From positions 4,312,501-4,376,500 of the forward strand of contig OY978529.1 in the NCBI GenBank assembly GCA_963854835.1: a DNA stretch of 64,000 nucleotides, written 5' to 3'. Each line of letters opens with the position of its first letter. Within the stretch, counting starts at the first letter, position 1. Below, piece after piece: positions 22,598-33,559 of the stretch. The notes beneath the pieces are model-generated. The model did no database searches. It saw only the letters and a list, made by a program, of their open reading frames with translations, and had not been told where the DNA came from. A program made the translations under genes and the position numbers. The stretch comes from Megamerina dolium (Eukaryota; Arthropoda; Insecta; Diptera; Megamerinidae).

Positions 22598-23160
22598 TTG
22601 GGTGTGTAAAATAGTAACAGGCCTTTTTCAGTGCTTAAAAATCATTCATCTTTAAGAATTCTGTAAAAAACATTTCATTCAAAGTATTGCCCATCAGAAA
22701 CTATGACTTTTGCCCATCTTTCTGGTAATTTATGGCTTCCACACCAAAAGAACTTGGCGGCCAAAAACTAATCGAGCCAATTTTTGATTCCGGTGACTGA
22801 AGTGAAGCGTATTCCATTAAGGGCGTTATGCATAGACCGCAACCAGTGGTAATCCGAAGGCGCCAGGTCTAGGCTAAAAGGCGGGTGGCGTAAAACTTCC
22901 CATCCGCTATTAGCAAGATAGTTTTTGATCGGAATAACAACATATGGCCGCACGTTGCTATGAGGAAAAATTACCGACTCGTGTCTGGTCGCATATTCCG
23001 GCTGTTTCTCGATCATTGCTCTCTTCAACCGCATCAATTGTTGTCGGTACAGCACTCCCATAATGGTTCGACCAGGTCTTGGTCGAGTAATGTCTCTAAA
23101 TCCTCGTCTTCAAAGTTTTTCGGCTGTGCAGAGCGTTCTTTGTCTTTAATATCAAAATCA
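22598..23160 (-). mobile_element. Mariner relic, internally deleted
   Basis: The 3' end is at 22598 (ttgggtgtgtaaaatag, preceded by TA) and resembles the 3' end of the relic at 57350-58067 (ttgggtgtacaactcaa in the same sense). The minus strand codes for GVLYRQQLMRLKRAMIEKQP, then PHSNVRPYVVIPIKNYLANS and HPPFSLDLAPSDYHWLRSMH. In this block the second catalytic aspartate of HHDNxRPH has become serine (PHSNVRPY). Further upstream (23088-23155) lies DFDIKDKERSAQPKNFEDED, from the N-terminal DNA-binding domain. The piece between is deleted. Confidence 0.85.
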
Positions 23161-23374
23161 TAATTATTAAAGCGAAAAAATCACTCCTTACACTGTGTAT
23201 TAGATAGAAAAATGTCGCCTTACTATTCCACATGCGAATGATGACTTTCAACCGAAATTTAGGTTTTGGTTTGACTCGGTCCAGCCGCAATTCAACCCTA
23301 ACCTAAAATTTTTTTAATGATAATTCATACTAAAATAACTAGAATCGTTCCTAGAAAAGTAAAATATATGACTG

Positions 23375-23695
23375 ACTCCATTATTACGATAGATGGCGCT
23401 ACGCGTAAATGCGATGTCGTACATCACTTTTCGAAATGTCATTTTAAATGTCTAATGCTATTGCTGTCAAAATTTTTCACAATGGATAATTTTGAGAATT
23501 AGCGAAAAACCAGCATTTGCGGGAAGTTTTATTAAGTTACTTTTTTTTACAAAGAAAAGTGGAACTGAAAGTCATCGTTTGCTTGTGGAATTGTATGGCG
23601 ACAATTCTCTATGATTGTGCGCTTCAGAAGCGGTGATTTTGATATCAAAGACAAAGAACGGTCTGCACAGCCCAAAAAGTTTGAACACTAGGATT
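23375..23695 (+). mobile_element. Mariner 5' fragment, opposite orientation
   Basis: On the plus strand there is ESHRLLVELYGDNSL (23567-23613), then after a frame break RFRSGDFDIKDKERSAQPKK (23630-23689). This is the same N-terminal region as in the preceding relic but on the other strand. Upstream are gatagatggcgctacgcg and a start codon (23482) in a mariner-like leader. The catalytic part is absent. Confidence 0.8.
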
Positions 23696-23775
23696 TCCTT
23701 CGTAGCTGGTGTCAAAGATCTAGCGTAGAAATTTGCCTCTGAAAATTTCCATTCTCTCATTATATTTATTGATTT

Positions 23776-25190
23776 TTTATTCTCCCATCTGATATGGAAA
23801 TTGTCCTAGCTTCGGCACCATATGTAAGGATAGGCATGACGAGAGACTTGTTGAGTGTGATTTTCATTTCTCGAGAGAGGGCTCGACTTCTCAATTGTTT
23901 ACTTTGCCAAAAGTAGCACCTATTTTGAAGAGTGATTCTTTGCAGTTTCTCTAGGCTGACCTATTTACTGGTATTAATGATGGTTTCAAGATAGATAAAG
24001 TCATTCACTACTTCAAAAGCGTAGTTATCAACAGTGACGTGCTGTCCAATACTAGGTACTTCGTCTTGCCCTAGTTCACCATGAGACCCATTCGACGCGA
24101 CTCTCTTTCCAACTCTGAGAATGCAGCATTTTTGTTATAGATAGCGCCATTATATCGTAAATCAGCAGCTGCAAAGACGAATGAGTTTCACAAGAATATT
24201 GAAGTTAGACATTGCTGTGTAGCAGTAATCTCTTACCGGTCTGGTGAAAGGGGCTTTATCACTACAGGAGGGGGCTGCGGGACCGCCTCTCAGGCGATTG
24301 ATCTTCTCGAAGAATTTTCGGGTCTCATTTCTGTCTCTACTCATCTCTACAATCGTCTCCTTACACTCGCGTCTTTCCTGATCTCTCTTTTTGCGTCTGA
24401 AAAGTCGTCTCTCCGCACTCCCCCTCTCTCGTTCTCTCGTTGCGCTCCTTGATAGCTCGCGTAGCACTTAGAGTTTTTCTATAAGCGGCATCTTTCTCTC
24501 CGGTAGCATCGCAATACTCCTAATCATACCACTCAGTCCTCAGAAGCCGGTAGTAACCGGTTACCTCCTCGGCAGCAGTAGTCACGGTATGGGATCTATG
24601 TTTCCACTGTGCGCATATATCATTAAAAAGGTTTGCATAAGCAGATCCGATAGTCGAGTGATAAAAGCATTTGCTATCTCTGGTGATTGCAGCTTATTGA
24701 CGTCAAGCTTCCTCTGTGTGGGACTTCGTTTGTGCTTTGCGATACATAAACGTGTTCGCACGGATTGATTTCACGTCCATCACACTGGAAGCATACCTAC
24801 CGTCAATCATCACGTAATCAATTTGGTTCTTCGTTCGTTAATCATAAGCGACAGCCGCGTCGCTTTATGATTTCGAGATGCTGAAATCTGGTACTGCTAA
24901 TTACCATGTTTCGTGCTGCGGTGAAGTCGATCAGCTTCATTTCGTCATCGGTCATAAACTGCTTCGAGGCGCTGAAAGAAGCTTTCTTTGGTCGCATCGT
25001 CTTTTTCACGTTGCACGAGCCATATTAGGCTGATGCTGAAAAATTTTGCCTTTATGTGGATTGTTGCCAGCCGTTCGTTCACAGTTGTGAACCGTAGGAC
25101 ATAATGTCGTAGTTTCTTACTGATAACAAATCCTCACCCGAGTTTGTGCCTCTCCTCATGGCAACTGTAATATTGTAGATATCACAAGAA
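23776..25190 (-). pseudogene. LINE-A retrotransposon with endonuclease remnant, RT core deleted
   Basis: In minus orientation it begins near 25150 with an APE-type endonuclease remnant. Around 24733-24838 it reads RTKNQIDYVMIDGRYASSVM then DVKSIRAN, matching the NQIDYVLI-type block of LINE endonucleases. A charged linker follows (24162-24467: RERERGSAERRLFRRKKRDQ, ETRKFFEKINRLRGGPA). The sequence then jumps to the post-RT region (24100-23776: VNEGK-like block, LSREM, LTYGAEAWT-like block). The RT palm with YADD is missing. This is the only LINE-A copy here that retains 5' coding sequence. Confidence 0.82.
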
Positions 25191-25531
25191 GCTCTTTTAG
25201 AACAAAGGGCTCTTTACCCAAGCTTTTCTTCCAGTACTGTTGTGTGTGTTAAATTTTGGACAGCATTAGAAGGGACTTACTTATTTTAGCCGATTTCGAA
25301 CGGCAGAACTCTTGCGACATCACTTTTTTGAGCTTTGTCACAGAATTCTTTTGGAAGTTTTTCCATGGCAAATTATTACTGCCGGAAGAATTGTCAATTG
25401 CTTCCCGACAGGTGGGTACCGTTCGAAAGACAATTATTTTCGGTATTAAATTTGTTATGCTTCAGACGGGAATTGAACCCACGACCTACAGATCTGAAGG
25501 CCAACACACTAACCATTGAGCTACGGCACCT
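25191..25531 (-). mobile_element. tRNA-derived SINE, copy 6
   Basis: Minus-oriented, nearly full-length, lacking the extreme 3' end. Blocks: acaaagggctctttacccaa, tccagtactgttgtgtgtgt, attgcttcccgacaggtggg, and a well-kept head (ggaattgaacccacgaccta, cagatctgaaggccaacaca, ctaaccattgagctacggca). Head B box and A box are both present. It abuts the 5' side of the LINE-A relic. Confidence 0.92.
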
Positions 25532-27304
25532 ACAGTATGACTTTGCCAATGAAATTTTTAGACCAGATTTTTGTTACGCATATTTTCTGGATACATTTTC
25601 TTTAAAAAATCATTATGATATTTTTATTTTGAAATGGACTACATTTCGCTTGAAGAAATTGGGTAGAATTTTTCAACAGTTTTTCAAATATTTTGCATAT
25701 GACTATAAATATAAAAATATTGTTGAAGCTTTAGGGTCTGATATCTTGAAAACGGGTGCATTAGATCGATATTCTAGGTATATTCTCCTATATGTCTCAC
25801 TAAGTATTATTAAGTTCATAACATTTTTGGAGGTTCTTAAATGAAAGCTGATTTTTGAATAAGTTATATCACTAATTAAGGAGAACACTTACTATAGGGT
25901 AAGGGTAAGGGTAAGGGTACGTCTGTCAGGACAGTCCCGACCTAACCTAACAAAAGGGTACCCTTCACTAAACCTTAAATCCACCATATTTCAACAATTA
26001 CTTGCACAATGTAAACCTATAGTTCAACTGCCCAAACTAATTGATGTCACTAAGCTTAAAGCTGACAAATTATTCATTTGAGCCCACAATTATGAATGCA
26101 AAACAAAGCAGAATATTTCATAAAAAATGTAACCAACATATTTTGACTGATGCAAAGCTTTTCAAAAATAAAAAATTATGGAAACGAGAAGAAATCAAAA
26201 AATCATAGAATATAAAAAAAGAAGACTGAATTAACAACAAAAAATATGTAATGACACGCAAGTCATTCCAGTACAATGAACAACAACAAATAAGGAAACA
26301 AAAGCACAAAGATGATGTTGATGGCCTAACCTAAATAAATATATACACATAGAGAAGCAGAGAGAAAAAGACAGAGACAGAGAGAGAGAGAGACATAAAA
26401 AAAGCAGATGTCAAGAATTTTCCAGTTCAAAGGAAAACAAATAATGAATGAAGAAATGTAAATGGAAATCATCAAATGAATTAAGCCTTTAAGGCGAAAG
26501 AGGGCAAAAGAATACCAATGATGATGATGATAATGATGATGATGATGTTGACTATGATGATTAAATTGTATAATATTGCAAGGACAATGGTTGAGAGTAG
26601 AAAAAGCTAAAGATATATGAGAGTCAAAGCAGAATGCTAGTCATAATGATCTATTGCATTGTAGCATTGTTGCAGCATTGTTGACACTTGGACGACACTG
26701 ACGCCATTATCGTCATTTGAGTTAAAAAGGAGTCAAAAGGGATAAAAATTAAAAATGTAAAAACATATGGAAAAAGGGATAAGAGCGCCAACAACTACGA
26801 TACGCACATCAGTCGGTCAAAGAGGAAGAATAAGACAATAAACTCTATCATACTTATGGCGGCAAAGCGATAGATACGATAGAATATATGATTGTACATA
26901 TGTATGTTGGCAACGGAAATGTACAAAGTGTTGAAAAATGATTCCCTCAAGTTGTACAATACGATAAGTGTTCAAAAAGCAAAAAAAAAAAAAATAAAAA
27001 AAAGATGACAGAGGGCAGAGAGTCGTTCAAACTTTTTTGCTCTTACAATTGTTGCAGAGCAATGTTGCTGCTGCAACATCATCAGATGATGATGGTGATG
27101 GTGTTGCATGCTGCAAGTGTATTTGACTTTTATGCGCGAAAGAAAGAAAGTACGTACCTTGAGGGCAGTTAGAGTTTGTCTTACATTTTCGTTACAATTG
27201 CACAGTACTGGATTCTTGCTGAAAACTAGAGCAAATACTATTAACATCATCGCCATTAACATTGATGGTGTTTAAAATGATAGCATGTCTAAGTGAATCA
27301 TATA
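25532..27304. other. Non-genic stretch
   Basis: Contains four GGGTAA units at 25896-25919 followed by gtcaggacagtcccgaccta acctaac, which resembles the variant SINE 3' end. It also has GA-rich (26367-26395) and GAT-rich (26518-26550) runs. No gene seen. Confidence 0.55.
25896..25919. repeat. GGGTAA hexamer run
   Basis: Four near-perfect units. Dipterans do not use a telomerase repeat, so this is best read as a simple repeat. Confidence 0.8.
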
Positions 27305-28390
27305 AGGTCTAGTAAAAAGAAATCCATTTTCATAATGCCACTCTCATGAGACTGTCGATTTTCACAAGCTTCTCTTGAGGCGAATTTTTCACCAGCAAAA
27401 TCATTTGCCATAGACACGAACAGGTAGTAATCACTTGGTGCCAGGTCCAAACTATAAGGTGGATGCATAAGAACCTCCCAATCAAGCTTCCGAAACTTCT
27501 GTCGAGTCACTATCGATGTGTGTGGCGTTGGCGTTGTCCTGATGGAACACAATTCCTCTCCTATTGACCAAAGCTGGCCGCTTCTGGGCGATTGCTCCTT
27601 TCAGACGTTCCAATTGTTGACCGAATTGTGATCCGAATTAAGAGTTTGGCCGTAGAGGAGCAGTTCATAGTAGATGATACCCTGCCAATCCCACTAAACA
27701 CATAGCGAATCCTTCCTGACCATCAATTCTGGTTTGACCACCGTTTGCACCGGCTCACCGCGATTCGACCACGACCATTTTCGCTTGACGTTGTCGTAAG
27801 TGACCCACTTTTCATCGCCAGTAACCATCCATTTTGTTGCGATTCAGTAGCGATTCACAGATGGAAATGAGGTTTTTTTTGCGTTAACTCGTGTGGCACC
27901 CATGCTTCGAGCTTCTTTTTGTATCCAACCTTATTTAAATGGTTCCAAACGGTTTTTTGTACAATGTTTAGCTCCTGGGCAATAGAAACAATGCTTATAT
28001 TACGGTCAGACTCGACGATTTTCTACAAGTGGCCTTGCAGAGCACATCAAAATTCTTTGACATCAAAACTACCGGAACCGAATCGACGAAACCAAAATTG
28101 GACCATAAAAACTATTCGCATTTTCAGCCGTCTGGCTTGCGTTTTCGCCTTTATCCAAGAAAAACTGTAAAATACGGCGTATTTGCTCTTTACTGGTGGT
28201 GTCCATCTTTGACGCGTGCTCAAACAATACTGAATCAAGCAATCACAAAACTGCCTGAGAAGTTTATTTAGTATAAAATCTTATCTTTCTAACGCCATGT
28301 AGCGTTTTAGCGATTGCACTTATACAACGCGACATACAGATTACTAAAGTCATCTATTGGAAAAATAATGGATTACTTTTTACTGCACCT
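27305..28390 (-). mobile_element. Mariner element with both ends and TA target site
   Basis: Left end aggtctagtaaaaagaaatc (27305) and right end in reverse complement aggtgcagtaaaaagtaatc (from 28390) match at 21 of 24 positions. TA flanks both sides (27303-27304 and 28391-28392). The minus strand holds a broken transposase: near the 5' side FWFRRFGSGSFDVKEF (28047-28238), and near the 3' side DWEVLMHPPYSLDLAPSDYY (27298-27552), including the third catalytic aspartate. Between them are frameshifts and stops; 1086 bp is slightly short for the family. Confidence 0.92.
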
Positions 28391-29250
28391 TATGAGGATG
28401 TGTTTGATCGTTTCAGTTGCTTAGTTCTTTTTGGTATACATGTCCATCAAAATTACAATTCATTTTGTCTTTTTCACGTAATAGAATCAAGAGAGGTATG
28501 GTTTTTTCTTATATTTTTATAGGCACCCTGTTAAGGCATGAAATAGGGAGTTAGAATATTAGAGGGAAATGTTAATGTGAACTCGAAGAAAACGTACGGA
28601 GAAACAATTAAGAGATGTCGACCTTAGAAGTCATTTAGAGGCGATTCCTATTCAGATTTGTGGACATTTATCGACTTTCAAATATGTTTGCCGTAATTTT
28701 CTATGGGAACCTCCTTAAGGTGCGGAGATATTTTGCTTATTTACTTCATCTAAAGGCAATTTCTGGGCAGATATAGAGTTATTTTGATATATTTTTGTGC
28801 TCATTTTATATGGCAACCTTCTTCAAGTGTGCCCATAAGGGGGTATTTTTTTGTGGAAAAAATTTCAGAACTGAAACTAATGGATTAACGAATTAACAAT
28901 TCCCCTCCAAGAGACAACTATGAAGTTATTTGACGATTTTCACTTGTTTTCAAGTTCATTTTGTATGAAGGCCCTTTTTAATCGTGGATATGGCGTGTTA
29001 GATTGCAAAAATTATTGGAGGTAATATAGTGTAGCTTGTTTAGGGCACCCAGAGAACAGTGAAAGTCAATTTCACAAAAATGGTCATAGGGTATTCGCCA
29101 TAAGGGCTGCATATAGGGGAGTTTACATATTCATGGAGTTCGGCATTACATTTGGTTTTTTAGAGACAATTTCTGGATAGCTATGTGATTATTTGTCGAC
29201 TTCCATGCATTTTGTCGATAATTTTGTAAGATGTGGCGATAAAAGGATTC
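28391..29250. repeat. Dispersed degenerate repeat ('GTTATTTG-CATTTTGTATG' type)
   Basis: Several degraded units of about 120-150 bp follow one another. Recurring blocks are tagaggcgattcctattcag, taaaggcaatttctgggcag, aactatgaagttatttgacg, aagttcattttgtatgaagg and atggcaaccttcttcaag. Related blocks occur at 38390-38780, 41380-42202, 43778-43985, 19700-19910 and 45540-45655. No coding capacity. Confidence 0.6.
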
Positions 29251-29254
29251 TTAA

Positions 29255-29900
29255 GACGATTCTTAAATGTTTCTAATTTCTCTCCTATGGGAGGAAGATG
29301 CGAGATAAGCCCTCTTATGGGATGACTACAGAAGCTAAGTATGTTTGGGTGAAGTGTTGCAGAAATGAATGGATGTCGGTAATAGATTTGTTACCTGAAG
29401 AAGATTCCGGGAATGCTGAGGGTAAATTGTAAGATGTGGCGATAGGGGATATGTTAGGATTGAACTCTAAACTTTGAAGTTATTTGACGATTCTTAAATG
29501 TTTCTAATTTCTCTGCTATGGGAGGAAGATGAGAGGTAAGCCCTCTTATGGGATAACGACAGAAGGTATGTATGTTTGGGTTAAGTGTTGCAGAAATGAA
29601 TGGATGTCGGTAATAGATTTGTTACCTGAAGAAGATTCCGGGAATGCTGAGGGTAAATTGTAAGATGTGACGATAGGACGATAGGGGATATGTTAGGATT
29701 GAACTCTAAACTTTGAAGTTATTTGACGATTCTTAAATGTTTCTAATTTCTCTGCTATGGGAGGAAGATGAGAGGTAAGCCCTCTTATGGGATAACGACG
29801 GAAGGTATGTATGTTTGGGTTAAGTGTTGCAAAAATGAATGGAGGTCGGTAATAGATTTGATCAAGTGGATTCTGAGAATGCTGGGGGTAAATTGTATAA
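29255..29900. repeat. Three-unit tandem repeat, 231 and 239 bp
   Basis: Units start gacgattcttaaatgtttct at 29255, 29486 and 29725. Each holds ctatgggaggaagatg, aagccctcttatgggat, gtatgtttgggt and gcagaaatgaatggatgtcg. The second unit is 8 bp longer owing to a local duplication of cgatagga near 29675. The third unit lacks the gttacctgaagaagattccg block. It continues the preceding dispersed repeat, so it may be a recent local amplification of it. Confidence 0.93.
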
Positions 29901-30043
29901 AAATGTCAAGATGAGGTACACTAAAGGGTAGAGGGACATATATGTTTGGGGGAAATATTTAGGAAGAAAAATTAATTGAAAATTTACGAAAATCGAAATA
30001 ACAAAACTTTCTATTTTGTAGCTTTTCATCAAATTCAATATCT

Positions 30044-30402
30044 CGTGCTTTGTGGTTAGTGTGTTAGCCTTCTGATGTGTGGGTCGTGGGTTCAATCCCC
30101 GGCTTAAGCATAATAAATTTAATATCGAATAGATTTTTCTTTCGAACGGTACCCAGCTGTCGGTAAGCATTTGGCAATTCTTCCGGCAGTAACAATTTGC
30201 CATGAAAAAGCTTCTAAAAGAACTCTGTGACAAAGCTCAATAAAGTGATGTCGCAAGAGTTCTGCCGTTCGGAATCGGCTAAAATAAGTAGGTCCCTTCT
30301 AATTCTGTCCAAAATTTAACACGCACAACAGTAATGAAAAGGAAGCTCGGCCAAAGAACCCTTCGCGGCTTCAAGTGCTACATATTTATTTATTTATTTA
30401 TG
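30044..30402 (+). mobile_element. tRNA-derived SINE, copy 7
   Basis: Near full-length: head gtggttagtgtgttagcctt ctgatgtgtgggtcgtgggt with B box GGTTCAATCCC, the complete body, and the 3' end gcggcttcaagtgctacata followed by (TTTA)n. The first A-box bases are altered (tgctttgtgg). Confidence 0.93.
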
Positions 30403-32224
30403 TAGAACTCCCATGAAATTATGATCAACCTCAAATTATCAGACATTTCCGACAGTAATGAAGTTTTTAAGCAGCTTTTATTAACGAATTGATGATCCCG
30501 TTTATCGAATTTGTGCAATTTCTGCCATTTTTGATCAGTCTAAAGATCAGGATCATAATAGTAGCAACGGTATCAGATCTATTGCAGCTTTACTGAATTA
30601 CTTATTCGCTTCAAACTACGAATATTAAAAATTGGTCAAATTTAAAACGCACTCTTCACCTTTCACTGATAGTCACACTGAATTGCATTTGATTTTATGT
30701 CAATTATCTTTTGGAAAAAAAAACAAGTGTGAAAACCAATTAAAATTTATATACTTTCAGTTATCATTTGGCTAATCTTACCTTGTAGATCCAACCACCA
30801 ATAATCGAATTGTACTTACGCTTGCGCGTGCTGAGATTTTTATACATTTATGTACTATTCGATTGCTTACATAAGTAGTTTCATTAAAATTTCCTTCTTC
30901 TTATTCCACCCGAATTAATTTGCATTCATACAATTGCTCTTTGAGCCATCATCATAGTTAAGATAGACAGATAGTCAGAGAGACAGCAAGTTAATATGGA
31001 ATTTGAATAGACAAATGTATGCAATCAATCGATAATTTATGGAAATTTTACGATTTTCATAATTTTAGCATTGATTTCATACATCCATTAATGAGAACTG
31101 GAAGAGGAAGAAATTCATTCGCAATAATACTGATATTGATGATGGCCTCCCTACTTAAAAACCAACTTTTATGACTTTTTCCCTCTCCCGCCCTCCCATT
31201 ATCTGTCTCTTCGCTGTCTTTCCACCATCTTGTTTTCTTTTATTAACTTTATTTTACTACAATTTTATGATCTTCCGTCTTACGATCATTGTAAAATGAT
31301 CACTCTGCTGGTGTTGTTGCAGCAGTTGTAAAATAAATGTCCAATGGCAATAAAAATGAATTGCTTCACTCACTCATTATTCTTCTCTTAGTTGTCGACA
31401 TTATTGAAATCGATTTTTCTTTCTTCAAGACATGGTCATTCTCCATAGGCAAGTCGTCGTATAACTTCATACGAGTACGATTGGTCTGTTCGATCGAACG
31501 ATTCGAATAGTTACTCTTGATCATTGCATTTTATGATGATCCTCCTTTTTATTGATGACGATCACTCTCAGCATATTTATCTCTGTAGCACTCTTGGTGA
31601 TTTCGTTCTTCAGAAAAGCCCACAAATGACTTTGATTATATTTTCATAAAATAAAATTGAAGATATCGTCAATGATGATGACTGCGATGTGGACGACGAC
31701 GACGACAACGATCGAAGTGATCATTTATAAAAAAAATTATAGTGTATAATAAAATTGTATACGAATACATTCCTTTTCCTCTTACTTCACTCAAATGGAC
31801 TGAATTGTTGCTGTGTGCGCGTGTAAATTATTTTTACGAGACTACTTATTAATGCAGGCTTATACTCGTACTTAGACCATGCGTACGAGTATCTGATATT
31901 TTATTATGTTGACAATAAAATATATATTTGGTCACTTATCTGCTTACTGGGTGTAAATAAATTTATATGAATTTTACAACTTTTCAATTTCAAAAAAAAA
32001 AAAGGTAACGCAAAGGCGCTAAAGTGCTTTTAAAAATAAATTTGTTTTATTATTTTACTGTCAGCAGAGGAAATAATATTTAAGTGGGTGGCGATATGCA
32101 AAGTACAGTCGAGAAAAAACTGTGAGTTTCATCCGATTTAGTCCATTTTCGAACTCGTCCATTGGCTAGCAATTGTCAATACAGTTCTGTAATTCGTTAT
32201 TCGTGTAAAAAGTTATATTTATTT
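30403..32224. other. Non-genic unique DNA with second GATC-rich cluster
   Basis: No gene or transposon recognised. Between 31260 and 31740 there are about nine GATC-centred sites (atgatcttcc, acgatcattg, atgatcactc, gttcgatcgaacg, ttgatcattg, atgatgatcc, acgatcactc, acgatcgaag, gtgatcattt), roughly six times the chance rate by my estimate. Confidence 0.5.
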
Positions 32225-33195
32225 GAAAATGAGTGAAATATCTGAAGAAATGTCATGCTCTTTTACTATAAAAAAGGTAAAACCGCTGCAAAAACATGCC
32301 AAATTTTTTTTTGCGATTTACAATGAGACCGCAACCTCGGATCCAGGAGTGGTTTGCTCGATTCCCTTCCGAAAATTTCGATGGCAAAGATACGAATCGC
32401 TCTGGTCGACCAGTCACTGAAGTAGTCGCTGAAATTTTGAAACTGGTTGAACAAGATCGACACGCAAGCCGTCAGCAGATAGCGGAGGCGCTAGACATCA
32501 GCTGCGCGACAGTGTGGAATCAGCAGGCTACGCAAAGACGATCGATATTTGGATACCGCATGAATTAAAGCAAAGAAATTTTAGTGACCGAATTACCATC
32601 AGCGAAACGCAATGAAGTTGAACGCGCGATGAAAAATGGTTTCAATACGAGAATATCCAACGCAAATGGTCACGATCAAAGGCCGGTGACCCTTCACAAA
32701 CGATTTCAAAGCCTGGTTTGACAGCAAACAAGGTTATGTTGAGTGTTTGGTGGGATTGTAAGGGTATTGTTTATTACGAGCTGTATAACCTGGTGAAAGG
32801 GTTAATTGTCAGATCTACTACTCACAACTCGACGAACGAAGCAATCAATGAAAAGTGACCAGTACTGGTCAACAGAAATGAGATGTGTCTCATCATGACA
32901 ATGTCAGGCCACACACATCTTTGATGACTCGGAACAAATTGACGGAACTTGGTTGGGAAGTTTTGATGCATCCACTCTATAGTCTGGACCTTGCACCATC
33001 TGATTACCATTTCTTTTGGTCTGTGCAAAATTCTCTTAATTCTCTTAATTAAAAATTAGCCGACCGAAGAGCCGCTGAAAATCATTTGGTCAACTTTTTC
33101 GCCGATAAACCAAAGCAGCTCTACACCGATGGAATTATGAATTTAACCAAAATATCGCAAAAGATTATAGATAATGATGATTTTCAATAAAGGGA
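32225..33195 (+). pseudogene. Mariner-family transposase relic
   Basis: The N-terminal part is split between two frames: MSEISEEMSCSFTIKKV (from 32229), then RPQPRIQEWFARFPSENFDG and SRQQIAEALDISCATVW (32296-32568), a helix-turn-helix type segment. The C-terminal part at about 32895-33015 reads HHDNVRPHTSLMTRNKLTEL then HPLYSLDLAPSDYHFFWS. Both aspartates of these two catalytic blocks are present. The middle, with the first aspartate, is out of frame or missing. Clear terminal repeats were not found. Confidence 0.85.
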
Positions 33196-33299
33196 ATTTT
33201 TTTTTCAGAAATATAACAAAAAACTGTGAATACTTTTTAAATTATCCAATATTAACTCCATGGTCGGAGTATTTAAACATACCAAGTTTACTTTGAAAA

Positions 33300-33425
33300 G
33301 GCTTCTTTCGAACGGTACCCTCCCATCAGCAAGCAATTGGCAATTCATACGGTATTAACAAACTGCCATGAAAAAGCGTCTAATAGAGCTCTGTTCGGGA
33401 ACTTAGAAAAAGTGCTGTGATAAGA
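33300..33425 (+). mobile_element. tRNA-derived SINE, copy 16, internal fragment
   Basis: Body only: cttctttcgaacggtaccct, tcagcaagcaattggcaatt, aacaaactgccatgaaaaag and gtctaatagagctctgtt. Head and 3' tail are missing. Confidence 0.8.
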
Positions 33426-33559
33426 ACGCAACTCGGGAAAATAGACAATCAACTATATACATTCAAGTTAGTCCATTCGAGAACTTATTAGTTATAATCG
33501 TGTGATAATAATCGTATGCACCAATTTTCAGATCGATTGCTCTATATATATGGTAACAG

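Noticed and set aside
25896..25919. Interstitial telomere repeat (GGGTAA)
   Set aside because: Higher flies lack telomerase repeats and only four units are present; treated as a simple repeat.
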